Source of the DNA: Azospirillum cavernae
GTDB taxonomy: Bacteria; Pseudomonadota; Alphaproteobacteria; Azospirillales; Azospirillaceae
Direction: 5' to 3'
Assembly: GCF_003590795.1 (NCBI RefSeq)
Contig: NZ_QYUL01000001.1
Span: 699,001-763,000, forward strand
DNA: 64,000 nucleotides
The position numbers and the translations under genes were made by a program. The notes under the pieces were generated by a model. It saw only the letters and a program-made list of their open reading frames with translations. It was not told where the DNA came from and did not search any database. Below, one piece after another: positions 47,445-56,853 of this stretch. The first letter of the stretch is position 1; the number at the start of each line of letters is the position of its first letter.

Positions 47445-49454
47445 TCAGGCCGCCCGCACCGTGGCGATGAAGTTGGCGACCTCGCTGCGCAGGCGTTCGG
47501 CGTCGCGGGCCAGACCGCCAGCGGCGTCGAGAACCAGGGTGGCCGCCGATCCGGTTTCCGACGCGGCCTGGGTCACGCCGGTGATGTTGCTCGACACCTC
47601 GCCGGTGCCAAGGGCCGCTTGCGACACGTTGTTGGCGATGTCGCCGGTGGCGGCGTTCTGCTCTTCGATGGCCGCCGCGATGCCAGTGGCGATGTCGTTG
47701 ATCTGGTTGATCGTGCTGGCGATGCCGCCGATGGCCGATTGCGCGCCGCCGGTGGCGGCCTGGATTTCCTTCACCTTCACCTGGATGTCTTCGGTGGCTT
47801 TGGCCGTCTGGTTGGCGAGCGCCTTGACCTCCGACGCGACCACGGCGAAGCCCTTGCCGGCCTCTCCGGCGCGGGCGGCTTCGATGGTGGCGTTCAGCGC
47901 CAGCAGGTTGGTTTGTCCGGCGATCGAGTTGATGAGGACGACGACCTGTTCAATCTGTTGGGCCGCCTGCACCAACCCTTCGATGGCCAGCCCGGTGCGC
48001 TTGGCGTCTTCCACCGCCTGCGCGGCGACGCGGGTGGAGCTGGTGACTTGCCGACCGATTTCACCGATGGAGGCCGACAATTCTTCGGTCGCCGCCGCCA
48101 CGGTCTGGACGTTGGCCGAGGCCTGTTCCGCCGCCGCCGCCACATTGTTCGCTTGGGTGCTGGTTTGGGTGGCGGTGGAAGACATGGCGGTCGCCGTGCT
48201 TTGCATGTCGGTCGCCGCCGTGGCCACCGTCTCGACGATGCCCTGGACGCTGCTTTCAAAGCGGTCGGCCAGTTGGAGCATCGACGCGCGGCGGTCCGCC
48301 GCCGCTTTGGCGCTGGCCTGCTTGGCCTCGTCTTCCAGAAGCTTGGCTTGGTTCATGTTGTCGCGGAACACCTGCACGGCGTCGGCCATGTCGCCGATTT
48401 CATCCTTGCGGCCAATGGCGGGAATCGCCGCCGTCAGATCGCCGCGCGCCAATTGCCCCATGGCGCGGGTCATCGCCACGACCGGAGTCGCGACGCTGCG
48501 GCTGATGGCCCAGGCCATCACCACGGCCAGCAGAGCGGCGATGGGCGTCAGGGTTTTGGTGGTCGTCTCGGCGAAGTTGGCGGTCGCCACCGCGTTTTCG
48601 CGGAGCTTGGTTTGTGAGGCGCTGGCCGTGTCACGAATGTCTTTGAGCTTAGCCGCGACCTCGGTGGCGATGGGGGTCAGTTGGGTGTTGAGAATGTTGT
48701 CCAGGGCCGCCATGCGCTTTTCCATGTCGGACAGACCGGCGCTGAAGGTCTGGAACAATTCCGTCGCCTTTTTGATGCGGTCGGCCTGACCGTCGGCAAG
48801 CGGGAGGGCGGCCAATTCCTTCAGCCCATCGCGGGATTGGGCGAGGCGGTATTGGACGCGAGCAAAATCATACTCCTTGTCGCCATCCAGCAGCCGAAAG
48901 ATCAGGATGCGCGACGTCCACACGCCTTCGCTGATGCGGTCGATGGTCGCCAGCGTGGCGAGATGCTCAGCCTGGATCTCGGCGTCCCGCATTTCTACCA
49001 GCAGGGTGCGGATGTTCGATCCAGTTTCATAAACAATGGTCTTGTTCAGGCGATCCTGTTCAATCCGGTTCGCCACATAACTCTTGGTGGTCGCGTCGTA
49101 TTGACGGATTTTCTCAATGGCGGCGTCAGCCTGCGATTGTTCGGCGGCGGTTTGCATCAGCTTTCGGCTTGCTGCCAACTCAGCGACCGAGGCGCTCAAT
49201 TCCTTTTCCGTGGTTTCCGCGTTGCTGGCGGTTCCAGACATGACATAGCGCATGAAAGCCACTCTGGCCCGCAACAGCGCAAGGTCCGCGTACTGCACCT
49301 GGCGAACCACCTGCCCTTGGTCGGCGAAGTCGGACAGGCTCTCTTCGGATTGCTGGGTTGTCTGCCATGATACGCCGCCAAGCAGAAGAAGCAAAAAGAC
49401 CACGACAGCAAAGCCCAAGGATATCCTGAGGCTGATTTTCAGATTTCCAAACAT
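47445..49454 (-). CDS. Methyl-accepting chemotaxis protein with helical periplasmic sensor
   Basis: A 669-residue chemoreceptor starting [19 protein letters not shown], the usual beginning of this group. First membrane segment about 10-30; a long all-helical periplasmic domain (about 31-285) resembling helical bimodular (HBM) or four-helix sensors; second membrane segment; HAMP; signalling domain with [20 protein letters not shown]. It ends FIATVRAA like the receptor at 3.8 kb. Upstream in-frame ATGs at 49469 and 49514 are less likely starts. Its promoter lies in the AT-rich island. Ligand unknown. Confidence 0.92.
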   Translation of the reverse strand: MFGNLKISLRISLGFAVVVFLLLLLGGVSWQTTQQSEESLSDFADQGQVVRQVQYADLALLRARVAFMRYVMSGTASNAETTEKELSASVAELAASRKLMQTAAEQSQADAAIEKIRQYDATTKSYVANRIEQDRLNKTIVYETGSNIRTLLVEMRDAEIQAEHLATLATIDRISEGVWTSRILIFRLLDGDKEYDFARVQYRLAQSRDGLKELAALPLADGQADRIKKATELFQTFSAGLSDMEKRMAALDNILNTQLTPIATEVAAKLKDIRDTASASQTKLRENAVATANFAETTTKTLTPIAALLAVVMAWAISRSVATPVVAMTRAMGQLARGDLTAAIPAIGRKDEIGDMADAVQVFRDNMNQAKLLEDEAKQASAKAAADRRASMLQLADRFESSVQGIVETVATAATDMQSTATAMSSTATQTSTQANNVAAAAEQASANVQTVAAATEELSASIGEIGRQVTSSTRVAAQAVEDAKRTGLAIEGLVQAAQQIEQVVVLINSIAGQTNLLALNATIEAARAGEAGKGFAVVASEVKALANQTAKATEDIQVKVKEIQAATGGAQSAIGGIASTINQINDIATGIAAAIEEQNAATGDIANNVSQAALGTGEVSSNITGVTQAASETGSAATLVLDAAGGLARDAERLRSEVANFIATVRAA

Positions 49455-50052
49455 TTCGTATCCAAACATTTTTAGGAAACGCCACCAACCGATCTCATTT
49501 GCCGGATTTGACATCGGTCAAGAGAGCGTTCATGTCATTGGTGTCGATTGACGTTAACGTAACATAGTAATTTTTAGGATATCAGGAGAAAAATGAAACA
49601 TAATTCTTAATGATTAAATGCCATAATTTATCTGTATGCTATCCATAAATTATTATTATTTTAAGAAACACCACAATATTAGAGAATAATAAAATATCAG
49701 CAATTGCGGAATATTGAGTAAATACCCAAGTATGCAGTGTAATCGCGCAAAGGCGCGACCTGCATACTTTTTGTATTTTTTAAAAATTGCCGGTGACGTG
49801 TTGCTCACGCCGACGCCCAAAAGCAAAAATCAGCTTCATTGGTGACGTTGGGTCGCACGTCTGGCGCGTTGGCGACAGCGGCGGCGCAAGGATCGCCGCC
49901 ACTGGTGCTTTTTAAGAAATTATCAAGAGTCTTTTTGAGTCATTTTTTGTCGTGTGGAACGACGCCCCCTGAGCGACGGAAGCACGCCACCGAGGGGAGC
50001 GCCCCATCGCCGGTCAACCCCGCTGGCCCAAAATCCGCTGCGGGGCGCCGGA
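49455..50052. other. AT-rich island with possible small RNA
   Basis: No protein gene of normal size. From about 49540 to 49800 the DNA is strongly AT-rich, unlike the rest of the window. It contains the chemoreceptor promoter (minus strand), an isolated Shine-Dalgarno-like AGGAGAAAA followed by ATG 49593 and only five codons before TAA, and a strong plus-strand terminator at 49728-49778 with no gene ahead of it. The arrangement suggests a short plus-strand RNA or the remnant of an inserted element. Confidence 0.5.
49728..49778 (+). terminator. Orphan plus-strand intrinsic terminator
   Basis: Stem AAGTATGCAG (49728-49737) / CTGCATACTT (49760-49769), inner stem TCGCGC / GCGCGA with an AAAG loop, then TTTGTATTTTTT. 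The U-run is only on the plus strand; both flanking genes are on the minus strand. Confidence 0.88.
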
Positions 50053-50673
50053 TCAGGCGGCTTGCTTTCCCGCCCCGATCTTCGGCTCTTCGCCCTTCAG
50101 CAGGCGGCGGATGTTCGCCTCGTGGCGGATGAAGACCAGGATCGCGATGAACAGGCACAGGCCCGCCACCAGCGGCCCGCCGAACCACCACCCCGTCAGC
50201 GGGCTGAGCGCGATGGCGGTCAGCGCCGACAGGGAGGAGATGCGGAACAGCCCGGCCACCACCAGCCAGGTCAGGCAGGCCAGCAGGCCGACCGGCCAGC
50301 AGACGGCCAGCAGCACGCCGATGGCGGTGGCGACGCCCTTGCCGCCCTTGAAGCCCAACCACACCGGAAAGCTGTGGCCCAGCATGGCCCCGCCCGCCGC
50401 CAGAACCGCCGCCGTCATGGCCATATCTGGCCCGATGAAGCGACCGGCCAGATCCAGGGCGACCAGCGCGGCGACCGCGCCCTTGCCGCTGTCCAGCAGC
50501 AAGGTGGCGAGCGCCAGCGGTTTGTTGCCGGTGCGCAGGACGTTGGTCGCCCCGATGTTGCCCGATCCGATCTGGCGGATGTCCCCCAGACCGGCCAGAC
50601 GGGTCAGCACCAGACCGAAGGGGATGGACCCCAGCAGATAGCCCAGCAGGGCGGCGGCGACCAAAATCAGCAC
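50053..50673 (-). CDS. plsY: Acyl-phosphate glycerol-3-phosphate acyltransferase
   Basis: A 206-residue inner-membrane enzyme starting phospholipid synthesis from acyl-phosphate. Conserved motifs: GYLLGSIPFG, SGNIGATNVLRTG, GHSFPVWLGFKGGKGVAT, and FIRHEANIRRLL at the end. Start is GTG 50673, six bases after the pyrC stop, with GGAGGG overlapping the end of pyrC; longer frames to 50802 run inside pyrC and lack support. It is the last gene of pyrB-pyrC-plsY. Confidence 0.93.
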   Translation of the reverse strand: MLILVAAALLGYLLGSIPFGLVLTRLAGLGDIRQIGSGNIGATNVLRTGNKPLALATLLLDSGKGAVAALVALDLAGRFIGPDMAMTAAVLAAGGAMLGHSFPVWLGFKGGKGVATAIGVLLAVCWPVGLLACLTWLVVAGLFRISSLSALTAIALSPLTGWWFGGPLVAGLCLFIAILVFIRHEANIRRLLKGEEPKIGAGKQAA

Positions 50674-50678
50674 GGCGA

Positions 50679-51965
50679 TCAACCCTCCGACCAGACGGCG
50701 CGGCCATCGACGATGGTGCGCAGGGGGCGGCCCTGGACCGGGCGCTTGTCGAAGGGCGAGTTCTTCGACTTCGACTTGAAGCGGCTGACGTCGATTTGCC
50801 AAGGCTGGTCAAGGTCGAAGGCGACCAGATCGGCGGGACCGCCCTTGGTGATGCGGCCCAGCGGCAGGCCCAGAATGTCCGCCGGTTTCACCGTCACACA
50901 GGCCAGCGCCTGGGGCAGCGTCAGCGCGCCCTTGTGCACCAGCTCCAGCGTCAGCGGGAACAGGGTTTCCAGACCGCTGACGCCGCAGGCGGCTTGCCCG
51001 AAGGGCAGGCGCTTTTGATCCTGGTCCTGCGGGACATGGTCGGACGCGATGGCGTCGATGGTCCCGTCGGCCAGACCGACGACGATGGCGCGGCGGTCCA
51101 TTTCGCCGCGCAGGGGCGGCGACACCTTGGCGAAGGTGCGGTAATCGCCGACGTCGACCTCGGTCAGGGCGAAATAATGCGGGGCGGTGTCGCAGGTCAC
51201 GCGCAGGCCGCGTTCCTTGGCCCGGCGGATCAGATCGACCGATTCCCCGGTGGTGACATGGGCGAAATGCAGCCGCCCGCCGGTCAGCTCGACCAGACGC
51301 AAATCGCGTTCGATCATGATGATCTCGGCCTCGCGCGGGATGCCGACCAGCCCCAGGCGGGTGGCGATTTCGCCCGCGTTCATCATGCCGCCGCCCAGGC
51401 TCGGCTCTTCGGGATGTTGGACGATCAGCTTGTCGAAGGTCTTGGCGTAGCTGAGCGCCCGGCGCATCGTTTTGGCGCTGCCGATGGCCTTGGTCCCGTC
51501 GGTGAAGGCGACCGCCCCGGCCTGGGCCAGCAGGCCCATTTCGGTGATCTCGTTCCCCTCGGTCCCGCGCGTGGCGGAGCCGTAGGCGAAGACCTTGACC
51601 AGCTTGGCTTCGCGCGCGCGGCGGGCGACGAACTCCAGCCCGGCGACCTCGTCCAGCACCGGGTCGGTGTTGGGCAGCAGGGCCATGGCGGTGATGCCGC
51701 CGACGGCGGCGGCGCGGGACGCGCTCTTGATCGTGTCCTTTTCCTCGTCGCCCGGCTCGCCGATCAGGACGCGCATGTCGACCAGACCGGGGGCCAGGCA
51801 TTGGCCGGTCAGGTCGATGGCCTGGATTCCGTCGGGCACGCCGTCGGCGAACAGGCCGGGACCGAAATCGGCGATCCTGGACCCGTCGGTCAGCAGATTG
51901 GCGCGTTGGTCGAAGCCGGTCGCCGGGTCGATCACGCGGGCGTTCAGATAGGCGACGCGGCTCAT
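50679..51965 (-). CDS. pyrC: Pseudo-dihydroorotase (PyrC-like, catalytic HxH lost)
   Basis: A 428-residue amidohydrolase-fold protein. Active dihydroorotases have DMHVHLREPG; here the segment is [10 protein letters not shown] (residues 63-72), so both metal-binding histidines are gone, while [12 protein letters not shown] keeps the later part. Such proteins, known as PyrC' or PyrX in pseudomonads, are non-catalytic partners needed for aspartate transcarbamoylase assembly. Its ATG overlaps the pyrB stop (ATGA), as in those systems. A true dihydroorotase must be elsewhere. Often annotated simply as dihydroorotase. Confidence 0.88.
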   Translation of the reverse strand: MSRVAYLNARVIDPATGFDQRANLLTDGSRIADFGPGLFADGVPDGIQAIDLTGQCLAPGLVDMRVLIGEPGDEEKDTIKSASRAAAVGGITAMALLPNTDPVLDEVAGLEFVARRAREAKLVKVFAYGSATRGTEGNEITEMGLLAQAGAVAFTDGTKAIGSAKTMRRALSYAKTFDKLIVQHPEEPSLGGGMMNAGEIATRLGLVGIPREAEIIMIERDLRLVELTGGRLHFAHVTTGESVDLIRRAKERGLRVTCDTAPHYFALTEVDVGDYRTFAKVSPPLRGEMDRRAIVVGLADGTIDAIASDHVPQDQDQKRLPFGQAACGVSGLETLFPLTLELVHKGALTLPQALACVTVKPADILGLPLGRITKGGPADLVAFDLDQPWQIDVSRFKSKSKNSPFDKRPVQGRPLRTIVDGRAVWSEG

Positions 51966-52939
51966 TGGGCGGCTTCCCGGCAATCGGCGTTGCGGCGGTC
52001 ACGGGTGAGAAGGTCGAGCACGGCCATGCGGACGGCGACGCCCAGCTCGACCTGATCGAGGATCATGGAGCGCTTGAGGTCGTCGGCGACCTCCGAGGCG
52101 ATCTCCACCCCGCGATTCATCGGGCCGGGGTGCATGATGACCGCGTCGGGCTTGGCGACCTCCAGCTTTTCGTAATCCAGGCCGTAGAAGTAGAAATACT
52201 CCCGCGTCGAGGGGACATATTGGCCGCTCATCCGTTCGGTCTGAAGCCGCAGCATCATGACGACGTCGGCGTCCTTCAGCCCGGTCTTCATCGAATGGTG
52301 GACCTCGACGCCCAGCCGTTCGATCTGCGAGGGCAGCAGGGTCGGCGGCGCGACGCAGCGCACCCGCGCGCCCATGGCGTTCAACAGATGGATGTTGGAG
52401 CGCGCCACCCGGCTGTGCAGGATGTCGCCGCAGATCGCCACGATCAGCCCCTCCAGCCGCCCCAGACGGCGGCGAATGGCCAGCGCGTCGAGCAACGCCT
52501 GGGTCGGGTGTTCGTGGTGGCCGTCGCCCGCGTTGATGACCGAACAGTTGACCTTGTCGGCCAGCAGCTTCACCGCGCCCGATTCGGCGTGGCGGACCAC
52601 CAGCGCGTCGAGATGCATGGCGTTGAGCGTCATCGCCGTGTCGATCAGCGTCTCGCCCTTTTTCACCGAACTGCCGTCGGACGACATGTTTATGACGTCG
52701 GCGCCCAGCCGCTTTCCGGCCAGCTCGAAGCTGGTGCGGGTGCGGGTGGAGTTCTCGAAGAACAGGTTCACCAGCGTCCGCCCGTCGAGAAGATGGGACT
52801 TCTTCACGGGGCGCCGGTTCTGCTCGACATAGCCGTCGGCGAGGTCGAGGATCTGGGTGATCTCGGCGGACCGCAACCCCTCGATGCCGAGAAGGTGGCG
52901 GTGCGGAAAGATCGCTTCGGAGATGGGGTTCGCGCTCAT
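51962..52939 (-). CDS. pyrB: Aspartate carbamoyltransferase catalytic subunit
   Basis: A 325-residue enzyme making carbamoyl-aspartate in pyrimidine synthesis. The carbamoyl-phosphate motif [20 protein letters not shown] (62-81) and HPTQALLDA are intact; LQTERM near the C-terminal third is the aspartate-binding region. No regulatory subunit gene is present, in keeping with the pyrB-pyrC' type. The promoter must lie in the 86 bases before gcvA's end, or transcription comes from upstream. Confidence 0.96.
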   Translation of the reverse strand: MSANPISEAIFPHRHLLGIEGLRSAEITQILDLADGYVEQNRRPVKKSHLLDGRTLVNLFFENSTRTRTSFELAGKRLGADVINMSSDGSSVKKGETLIDTAMTLNAMHLDALVVRHAESGAVKLLADKVNCSVINAGDGHHEHPTQALLDALAIRRRLGRLEGLIVAICGDILHSRVARSNIHLLNAMGARVRCVAPPTLLPSQIERLGVEVHHSMKTGLKDADVVMMLRLQTERMSGQYVPSTREYFYFYGLDYEKLEVAKPDAVIMHPGPMNRGVEIASEVADDLKRSMILDQVELGVAVRMAVLDLLTRDRRNADCREAAQ

Positions 52940-53002
52940 GGGCGCGGACTATAGGAGCGGTGCGGGACGCCCGCAAGCGCCCGCGACGGGCCGCGCCGTG
53001 GT

Positions 53003-53032
53003 GGATCGGCTCAGGGCGGATCGGCTCAGGGC
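53003..53032. repeat. 15-bp tandem duplication over the GcvA-like gene's stop codon
   Basis: Two perfect adjacent copies of GGATCGGCTCAGGGC. The minus-strand stop (TGA, complement of 53026-53028) is in one copy and is repeated in the other. Confidence 0.95.
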
Positions 53033-53916
53033 GTTTTTCCGGCCTCCTCGAACAGCCAGTCGCGGAACGCCTTGACCTTGGGGCGGGTGAAGTAATGCGG
53101 CGGGGCGGCGACGTAATAGGCGAGGCTGCCGGGCAGATGCACGTCGAACAGTCGCACCAGCCGCCCGGCGGCGATGTCGTCGGCCACCAGAACGCCGCGC
53201 GCCAGGGCGATGCCGTGGCCGCTCATCGCCGCTTGCAGGGTGAAGGACGAATCGTCGAAGCGCAGGCCGCGCTCGACGTCCACCCCCTCGATCCCCGCCG
53301 CCCGGCACCACACCGCCCACGAGATGTTGTAATCATCATGCAACAGGGTGTGGTGACGCAGATCCTCCGGGCAAGTCAGCGGGTTGGCGTTTTTCAGCAA
53401 CGACGGATGGCTGACCGGGAAAATATCCTCGGTCAACAGCCGTTCGACCTGAAGATCTGGCCAATGGCCGCTGCCGAAGCGAATCGCCAAATCCACGTCC
53501 TGCCGGGCGAAATCGACGATCTGCGACGTGCTTTGCACCCGCACGTCCATGTCAGGGTAACGCTTTTGAAAGCGCATCAGGCGCGGCACCAGCCATTTCG
53601 ACGCGAAGCTCGGCATCGCCGAAATGGTCAGCGGCCCGGCGCTGTCGTTGCGGATCAGCCGTTCGGTCGCCTGGGACAGCGTGTCGAGCGCCTCGCGCAC
53701 CGACGGGACATAGCTCTGCCCGGCCTCCGTCAGGGCCAGCGCCCGGTTCATTCGGCGAAACAGAGGTAATCCGAGCCATTCCTCCAGCGCCTTGATTTGG
53801 TGGCTGACGGCGGCTTGGGTGACGTGCAGCTCGTCGGCGGCTTTTGTGAAAGACAGATGACGGGCGGCGGCGTCAAAGGCGCGAACCGCGTTCAGCGGCG
53901 GAAGTCGGCGGGACAT
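53026..53916 (-). CDS. LysR-family regulator, GcvA-like
   Basis: A 296-residue regulator. N-terminal winged helix RLPPLNAVRAFDAAARHLSF, with the recognition helix in LHVTQAAVSHQIKALEEWLG, then a linker helix and an effector domain (about 90-296) with the GcvA-type VDFARQDVDLAIRFGSG. Members bind small effectors such as amino acids. The target is unclear; no glycine-cleavage gene is near, so the name refers to similarity only. Confidence 0.88.
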   Translation of the reverse strand: MSRRLPPLNAVRAFDAAARHLSFTKAADELHVTQAAVSHQIKALEEWLGLPLFRRMNRALALTEAGQSYVPSVREALDTLSQATERLIRNDSAGPLTISAMPSFASKWLVPRLMRFQKRYPDMDVRVQSTSQIVDFARQDVDLAIRFGSGHWPDLQVERLLTEDIFPVSHPSLLKNANPLTCPEDLRHHTLLHDDYNISWAVWCRAAGIEGVDVERGLRFDDSSFTLQAAMSGHGIALARGVLVADDIAAGRLVRLFDVHLPGSLAYYVAAPPHYFTRPKVKAFRDWLFEEAGKTP

Positions 53917-54089
53917 CGGAAACCAAATGTGGGGGTGATCGGATTAGCTTTCCTAATTCAGTCTATGAGAAAGCGTCGTTTGTCCGCAAGAACCGGGTGG
54001 TTCATGGTTGGCCTCACGACAGACAGTCAGCGTGGCGCTGCCGACCGGCCCCTCGGTCCAGCCACCCTTTGATCCGATGGAGACCGACC

Positions 54090-54341
54090 ATGAGCCAGAC
54101 CACTCCCTCCGCTTTCGACGCGTCCGGCATCGCGGCCCCGCAGGCCGTCGCGTCGCCCCGCCGCGCTGGCGTCGGCGTCGGCGGCGTTGTCGCCGCGCTG
54201 TTCGACGGTCTGGCGACCTGGACGGAGCGCCGCCGCCAGCGCCGGGCGTTGGAACGGATGCCCGACCATATGCTGGCGGACATCGGCCTGTCGCGCGCCG
54301 ACGCCGAACAGGAAACCGAAAAGCCCTTCTGGCGGGGTTGA
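54090..54341 (+). CDS. DUF1127 small protein
   Basis: An 83-residue protein; the C-terminal part (WTERRRQRRALERMPDHMLA, then DIGLSRADAEQETEKPFW) is the DUF1127 domain, an Arg-rich helix-turn-helix-like RNA-binding module in alphaproteobacteria, where small members influence RNA turnover and phosphate or carbon metabolism. GGAG is eight bases before ATG 54090. It precedes the GFA gene by five bases. Confidence 0.85.
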   Translation: MSQTTPSAFDASGIAAPQAVASPRRAGVGVGGVVAALFDGLATWTERRRQRRALERMPDHMLADIGLSRADAEQETEKPFWRG

Positions 54342-54346
54342 GCGCG

Positions 54347-54769
54347 ATGAGCGGGGTTGCGGAACCGCAGGATCTGACCGGGCGCTGCCTGTGCGGCGGC
54401 TTGCGGTTCCGGCTGACCGAACGGCCCATGGGGGTGGTGAATTGCCATTGCGGCCAGTGCCGCCGCTTCCATGGCCATTTCGGCGCCTATGTCAGCGTGC
54501 CGCGCCCGACGGTGCGGTTCGAGGCGGAGGAGACGCTGCGCTGGTTCCAGTCGTCCGCCAAGGCGCAGCGTGGTTTTTGCGGGACCTGCGGCTCCTCCCT
54601 GTTCTGGAAGGGCGACGACAGCCCGTTTCTGGACGTCACGGCGGGGTGCTTGGACGCGCCGACCGGGCTGACCACGCTGCGGCATATTTTTGTCGCCGAC
54701 CAGGGTGATTATTACGTCATCGACGACGCGTTGGAGCGTTTCCCCGGAACCGCGTCGGAACCACCGTGA
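54347..54769 (+). CDS. GFA-family (glutathione-dependent formaldehyde-activating type) zinc protein
   Basis: A 140-residue protein with paired zinc-binding cysteines: GRCLCGGLRF, NCHCGQCRRFHG and FCGTCGSSLFW, the pattern of GFA/CENP-V family proteins. The family binds zinc and sometimes glutathione; whether this member acts on formaldehyde is unknown. Linked to the DUF1127 gene; a strong terminator follows. Confidence 0.9.
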   Translation: MSGVAEPQDLTGRCLCGGLRFRLTERPMGVVNCHCGQCRRFHGHFGAYVSVPRPTVRFEAEETLRWFQSSAKAQRGFCGTCGSSLFWKGDDSPFLDVTAGCLDAPTGLTTLRHIFVADQGDYYVIDDALERFPGTASEPP

Positions 54770-54808
54770 TCGGGACGGATCGCTGGTTTTTTGCAACACG
54801 CGCCCGCC

Positions 54809-54834
54809 GGGCCGGACTCCGTCCGGCCCTTTTT
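54809..54834 (+). terminator. Intrinsic terminator after the GFA gene
   Basis: Stem GGGCCGGAC / GTCCGGCCC with a TCC loop followed by TTTTT. Confidence 0.95.
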
Positions 54835-54942
54835 GTGTGTTTTGTCAGCGGGTTGGCGGTGGGGTTTTGAAGCTGCGCGATTCGGTCGCAGGTGTTGTGC
54901 GCTTGCAGCAAAAAGCTTTTGATTGACCGAAGGACCTATGGG

Positions 54943-54957
54943 TGAGAATGATTTGCA
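54943..54957 (+). promoter_or_regulatory. Fur-box candidate before the cupredoxin-FTR1 operon
   Basis: TGAGAATGATTTGCA matches the 7-1-7 Fur pattern TGATAATNATTATCA at eleven of fourteen defined positions. A promoter TTGACC (54923-54928) with a possible -10 AATGAT (54947-54952) overlaps it, so iron-bound Fur would block transcription. It is 38 bases before the cupredoxin ATG. Confidence 0.65.
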
Positions 54958-54995
54958 GACGCACATGCATTCCTTTCCCCTGAGGTCTCTTCCCG

Positions 54996-55331
54996 ATGCG
55001 CCCTTTGATCGCTCCGCTCGCCCTGTGCGCCGCTCTGCTGGCGCCGATGACGTCCGCGCTGGCCGATGACGCGCCGATCACCATCGTCATCAAGGACCAC
55101 ATGTTCACCCCCGCCGAGGTGAAGGTCCCCGCCAACAAGCGGGTGACTCTGCTGGTCGACAACCAGGACGCGACGTCGGAAGAGTTCGAGAGCGCCGAGT
55201 TGAAGGTCGAAAAGATCGTCGGCGGGCGCAAGCAGATCAAGGTTAGTTTCGGCCCGCTGAAACCCGGCAAATACCCCTTCTTCGGCGAATTCCACGAAGC
55301 CACCGCCAAGGGCGTCGTCATCGCCGAATGA
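54996..55331 (+). CDS. Periplasmic cupredoxin-domain iron-uptake protein (EfeO-like)
   Basis: A 111-residue protein with a signal peptide (about 1-23, ending SALA) and one cupredoxin domain (ITIVIKDHMFTPAEVKVPANK through FGEFHEATAKGVVIAE). This matches the N-terminal cupredoxin of EfeO and stand-alone partners of FTR1 permeases, thought to bind or oxidise Fe2+ or carry copper. The FTR1 gene follows 93 bases later, so they form one iron-import unit, probably Fur-controlled. Confidence 0.87.
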   Translation: MRPLIAPLALCAALLAPMTSALADDAPITIVIKDHMFTPAEVKVPANKRVTLLVDNQDATSEEFESAELKVEKIVGGRKQIKVSFGPLKPGKYPFFGEFHEATAKGVVIAE

Positions 55332-55347
55332 GGCGGGATCGCAGGGA

Positions 55348-55377
55348 CTGACCGCGTTTCCCCTGACCGCGTTTCCT
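55348..55377. repeat. 15-bp tandem duplication downstream of the cupredoxin gene
   Basis: CTGACCGCGTTTCCC followed directly by CTGACCGCGTTTCCT, 14 of 15 identical, 17 bases after the cupredoxin stop; both copies contain an in-line TGA. Confidence 0.95.
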
Positions 55378-55424
55378 CGTAAGAACCGCCGCGCTTCGTT
55401 GTTTTTGTCGGATTGGAGAACCCC

Positions 55425-56273
55425 ATGCTCGCCAGCCTGATCATCGTCTTCCGCGAGGTTCTGGAGGCCGGTCTCATCATCGGCATCGTCATGGCGGCGA
55501 CAAAGGGCGTGGTCGGTCGCGGGCGCTGGGTCGCCATCGGCATTGGCGCGGGCATCGTCGGCTCCTGCGTGGTGGCGTGGTTCGCCGACGCGATCAGCGG
55601 CATGTTCGCCGACACCGGGCAGGAGATGTTCAACGCCTGCGTTCTGCTGGTCGCCGTCGTCATGCTGGCGTGGCACAACGCCTGGATGGCCCAGCATGGG
55701 CGGGAGATGGCGCGCGACATGGCGGCGGTGGGCCGCGCGGTGTCGAACGGCGAACAATCGCTCGCCGCGCTGGCCGTGGTGATCGGCGTCGCTGTCCTGC
55801 GCGAAGGGGCCGAGGTGGTCCTGTTCCTCACCGGCATTCTGGCGTCGGAAGAGGGCGGTTTGACGACGGTGCTGGCGGGCGGTCTGGGCGGCGTGGCCTT
55901 GGGCGCGCTGATGTCCACCCTGATGTATGTCGGCTTGCTGCGCATCCCGACCCGTCACCTGTTCCGGGTGACGACGTGGCTGTTGACCCTGCTGGCGGCG
56001 GGCATGGCGGCGACCGCCATGTCCTTCCTGGCGCAAGCGGGCGTTCTGGAAAGCGGCGGGACCATCTTGTGGGACAGCTCCTGGATTTTGCGCGACAAGA
56101 GCGTGCTGGGGCAGGCGCTGCACGTCCTAATCGGCTACACCGACCGCCCGACCGAGGCGCAGTTGGCGGCCTATGTCGCCACCGTGCTGGCCATTCTGGC
56201 GCTGACCCGTGTGGCGGGCGGCGGCGGCAAACCCGCGCTGGCGGATCGCCGCGTCGCCAACCCGGCAGAGTAA
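55425..56273 (+). CDS. FTR1/EfeU-family iron permease
   Basis: A 282-residue inner-membrane protein with seven membrane segments. Both iron-binding REXXE motifs are present: FREVLEAG in the first helix and LREGAEVV in the fourth. GGAG six bases before ATG 55425 fixes the start. It works with the preceding cupredoxin. Its stop codon lies in a triple 15-bp tandem repeat. Confidence 0.93.
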   Translation: MLASLIIVFREVLEAGLIIGIVMAATKGVVGRGRWVAIGIGAGIVGSCVVAWFADAISGMFADTGQEMFNACVLLVAVVMLAWHNAWMAQHGREMARDMAAVGRAVSNGEQSLAALAVVIGVAVLREGAEVVLFLTGILASEEGGLTTVLAGGLGGVALGALMSTLMYVGLLRIPTRHLFRVTTWLLTLLAAGMAATAMSFLAQAGVLESGGTILWDSSWILRDKSVLGQALHVLIGYTDRPTEAQLAAYVATVLAILALTRVAGGGGKPALADRRVANPAE

Positions 56274-56305
56274 GGCCCGGCGGAGTAAAGTCGGGCGGAG
56301 TAACG
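56261..56305. repeat. Triple 15-bp tandem repeat over the FTR1 stop codon
   Basis: Three adjacent 15-base units at 56261, 56276 and 56291: CCCGGCAGAGTAAGG, CCCGGCGGAGTAAAG, TCGGGCGGAGTAACG. Each carries GAGTAA, so the TAA stop is present three times with the same spacing. Confidence 0.92.
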
Positions 56306-56307
56306 CT

Positions 56308-56853
56308 TCAGCGTTCGCGGTCAGTCCATTCCTCGGCGGAATTTTCATCCTCGGCGTCGCGTTCGGCCTGACGGCGCTGGTTGGCCAGCATGTCGAGCGC
56401 GCCTTGCAGGATGTAGGCGGCGGCCATCTTGTCCACCACCTCGTCCCGCCTTTTGCGGGTCATGTCGGCCTCGCCGATCATGAAGCGCTCCACCGCCGAG
56501 GTGGACAGCCGCTCGTCCCAAAAGGCGATCTGCGCGTCCCAGCCCAGCAGGTCGGCGCGCTCTTCCAAATTCTTGGCGAAGGCGCGCACGGACTCGACGC
56601 GCGGCCCCTCGGTGCCGTCCATGTTCAACGGCAAGCCGACGACCAGCCCGCCGACGCTGTAATCGCGAATCGTCTTGGCCAGTTCGCGGGCGTCCTGGGT
56701 GAATTTCGTCCGCATCAGAACGCCGATGGGCGAGGCGACGATCAATCCGGGATCGGCGACGGCCAACCCGACGGTCTTGGAGCCAACATCCAGCCCAAGC
56801 AGGCGCTGGCCTCTGCCCAACCGGGCGGTGAGTTCGGGGAGTGTGTGAATCAT
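56308..56853 (-). CDS. ruvX: RuvX/YqgF-family RNase H-like nuclease
   Basis: A 181-residue protein of the YqgF family, required for 16S rRNA 5'-end maturation and also called a putative Holliday-junction resolvase. LLGLDVGSKTVGLAVAD is the RNase-H-fold start with the catalytic aspartate; GLPLNMDG, FWDERLSTSAVE and KMAAAYILQGALD follow in family order. ATG 56853 chosen over upstream in-frame ATGs. The acidic tail ENSAEEWTDRER is variable in the family. Confidence 0.93.
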   Translation of the reverse strand: MIHTLPELTARLGRGQRLLGLDVGSKTVGLAVADPGLIVASPIGVLMRTKFTQDARELAKTIRDYSVGGLVVGLPLNMDGTEGPRVESVRAFAKNLEERADLLGWDAQIAFWDERLSTSAVERFMIGEADMTRKRRDEVVDKMAAAYILQGALDMLANQRRQAERDAEDENSAEEWTDRER

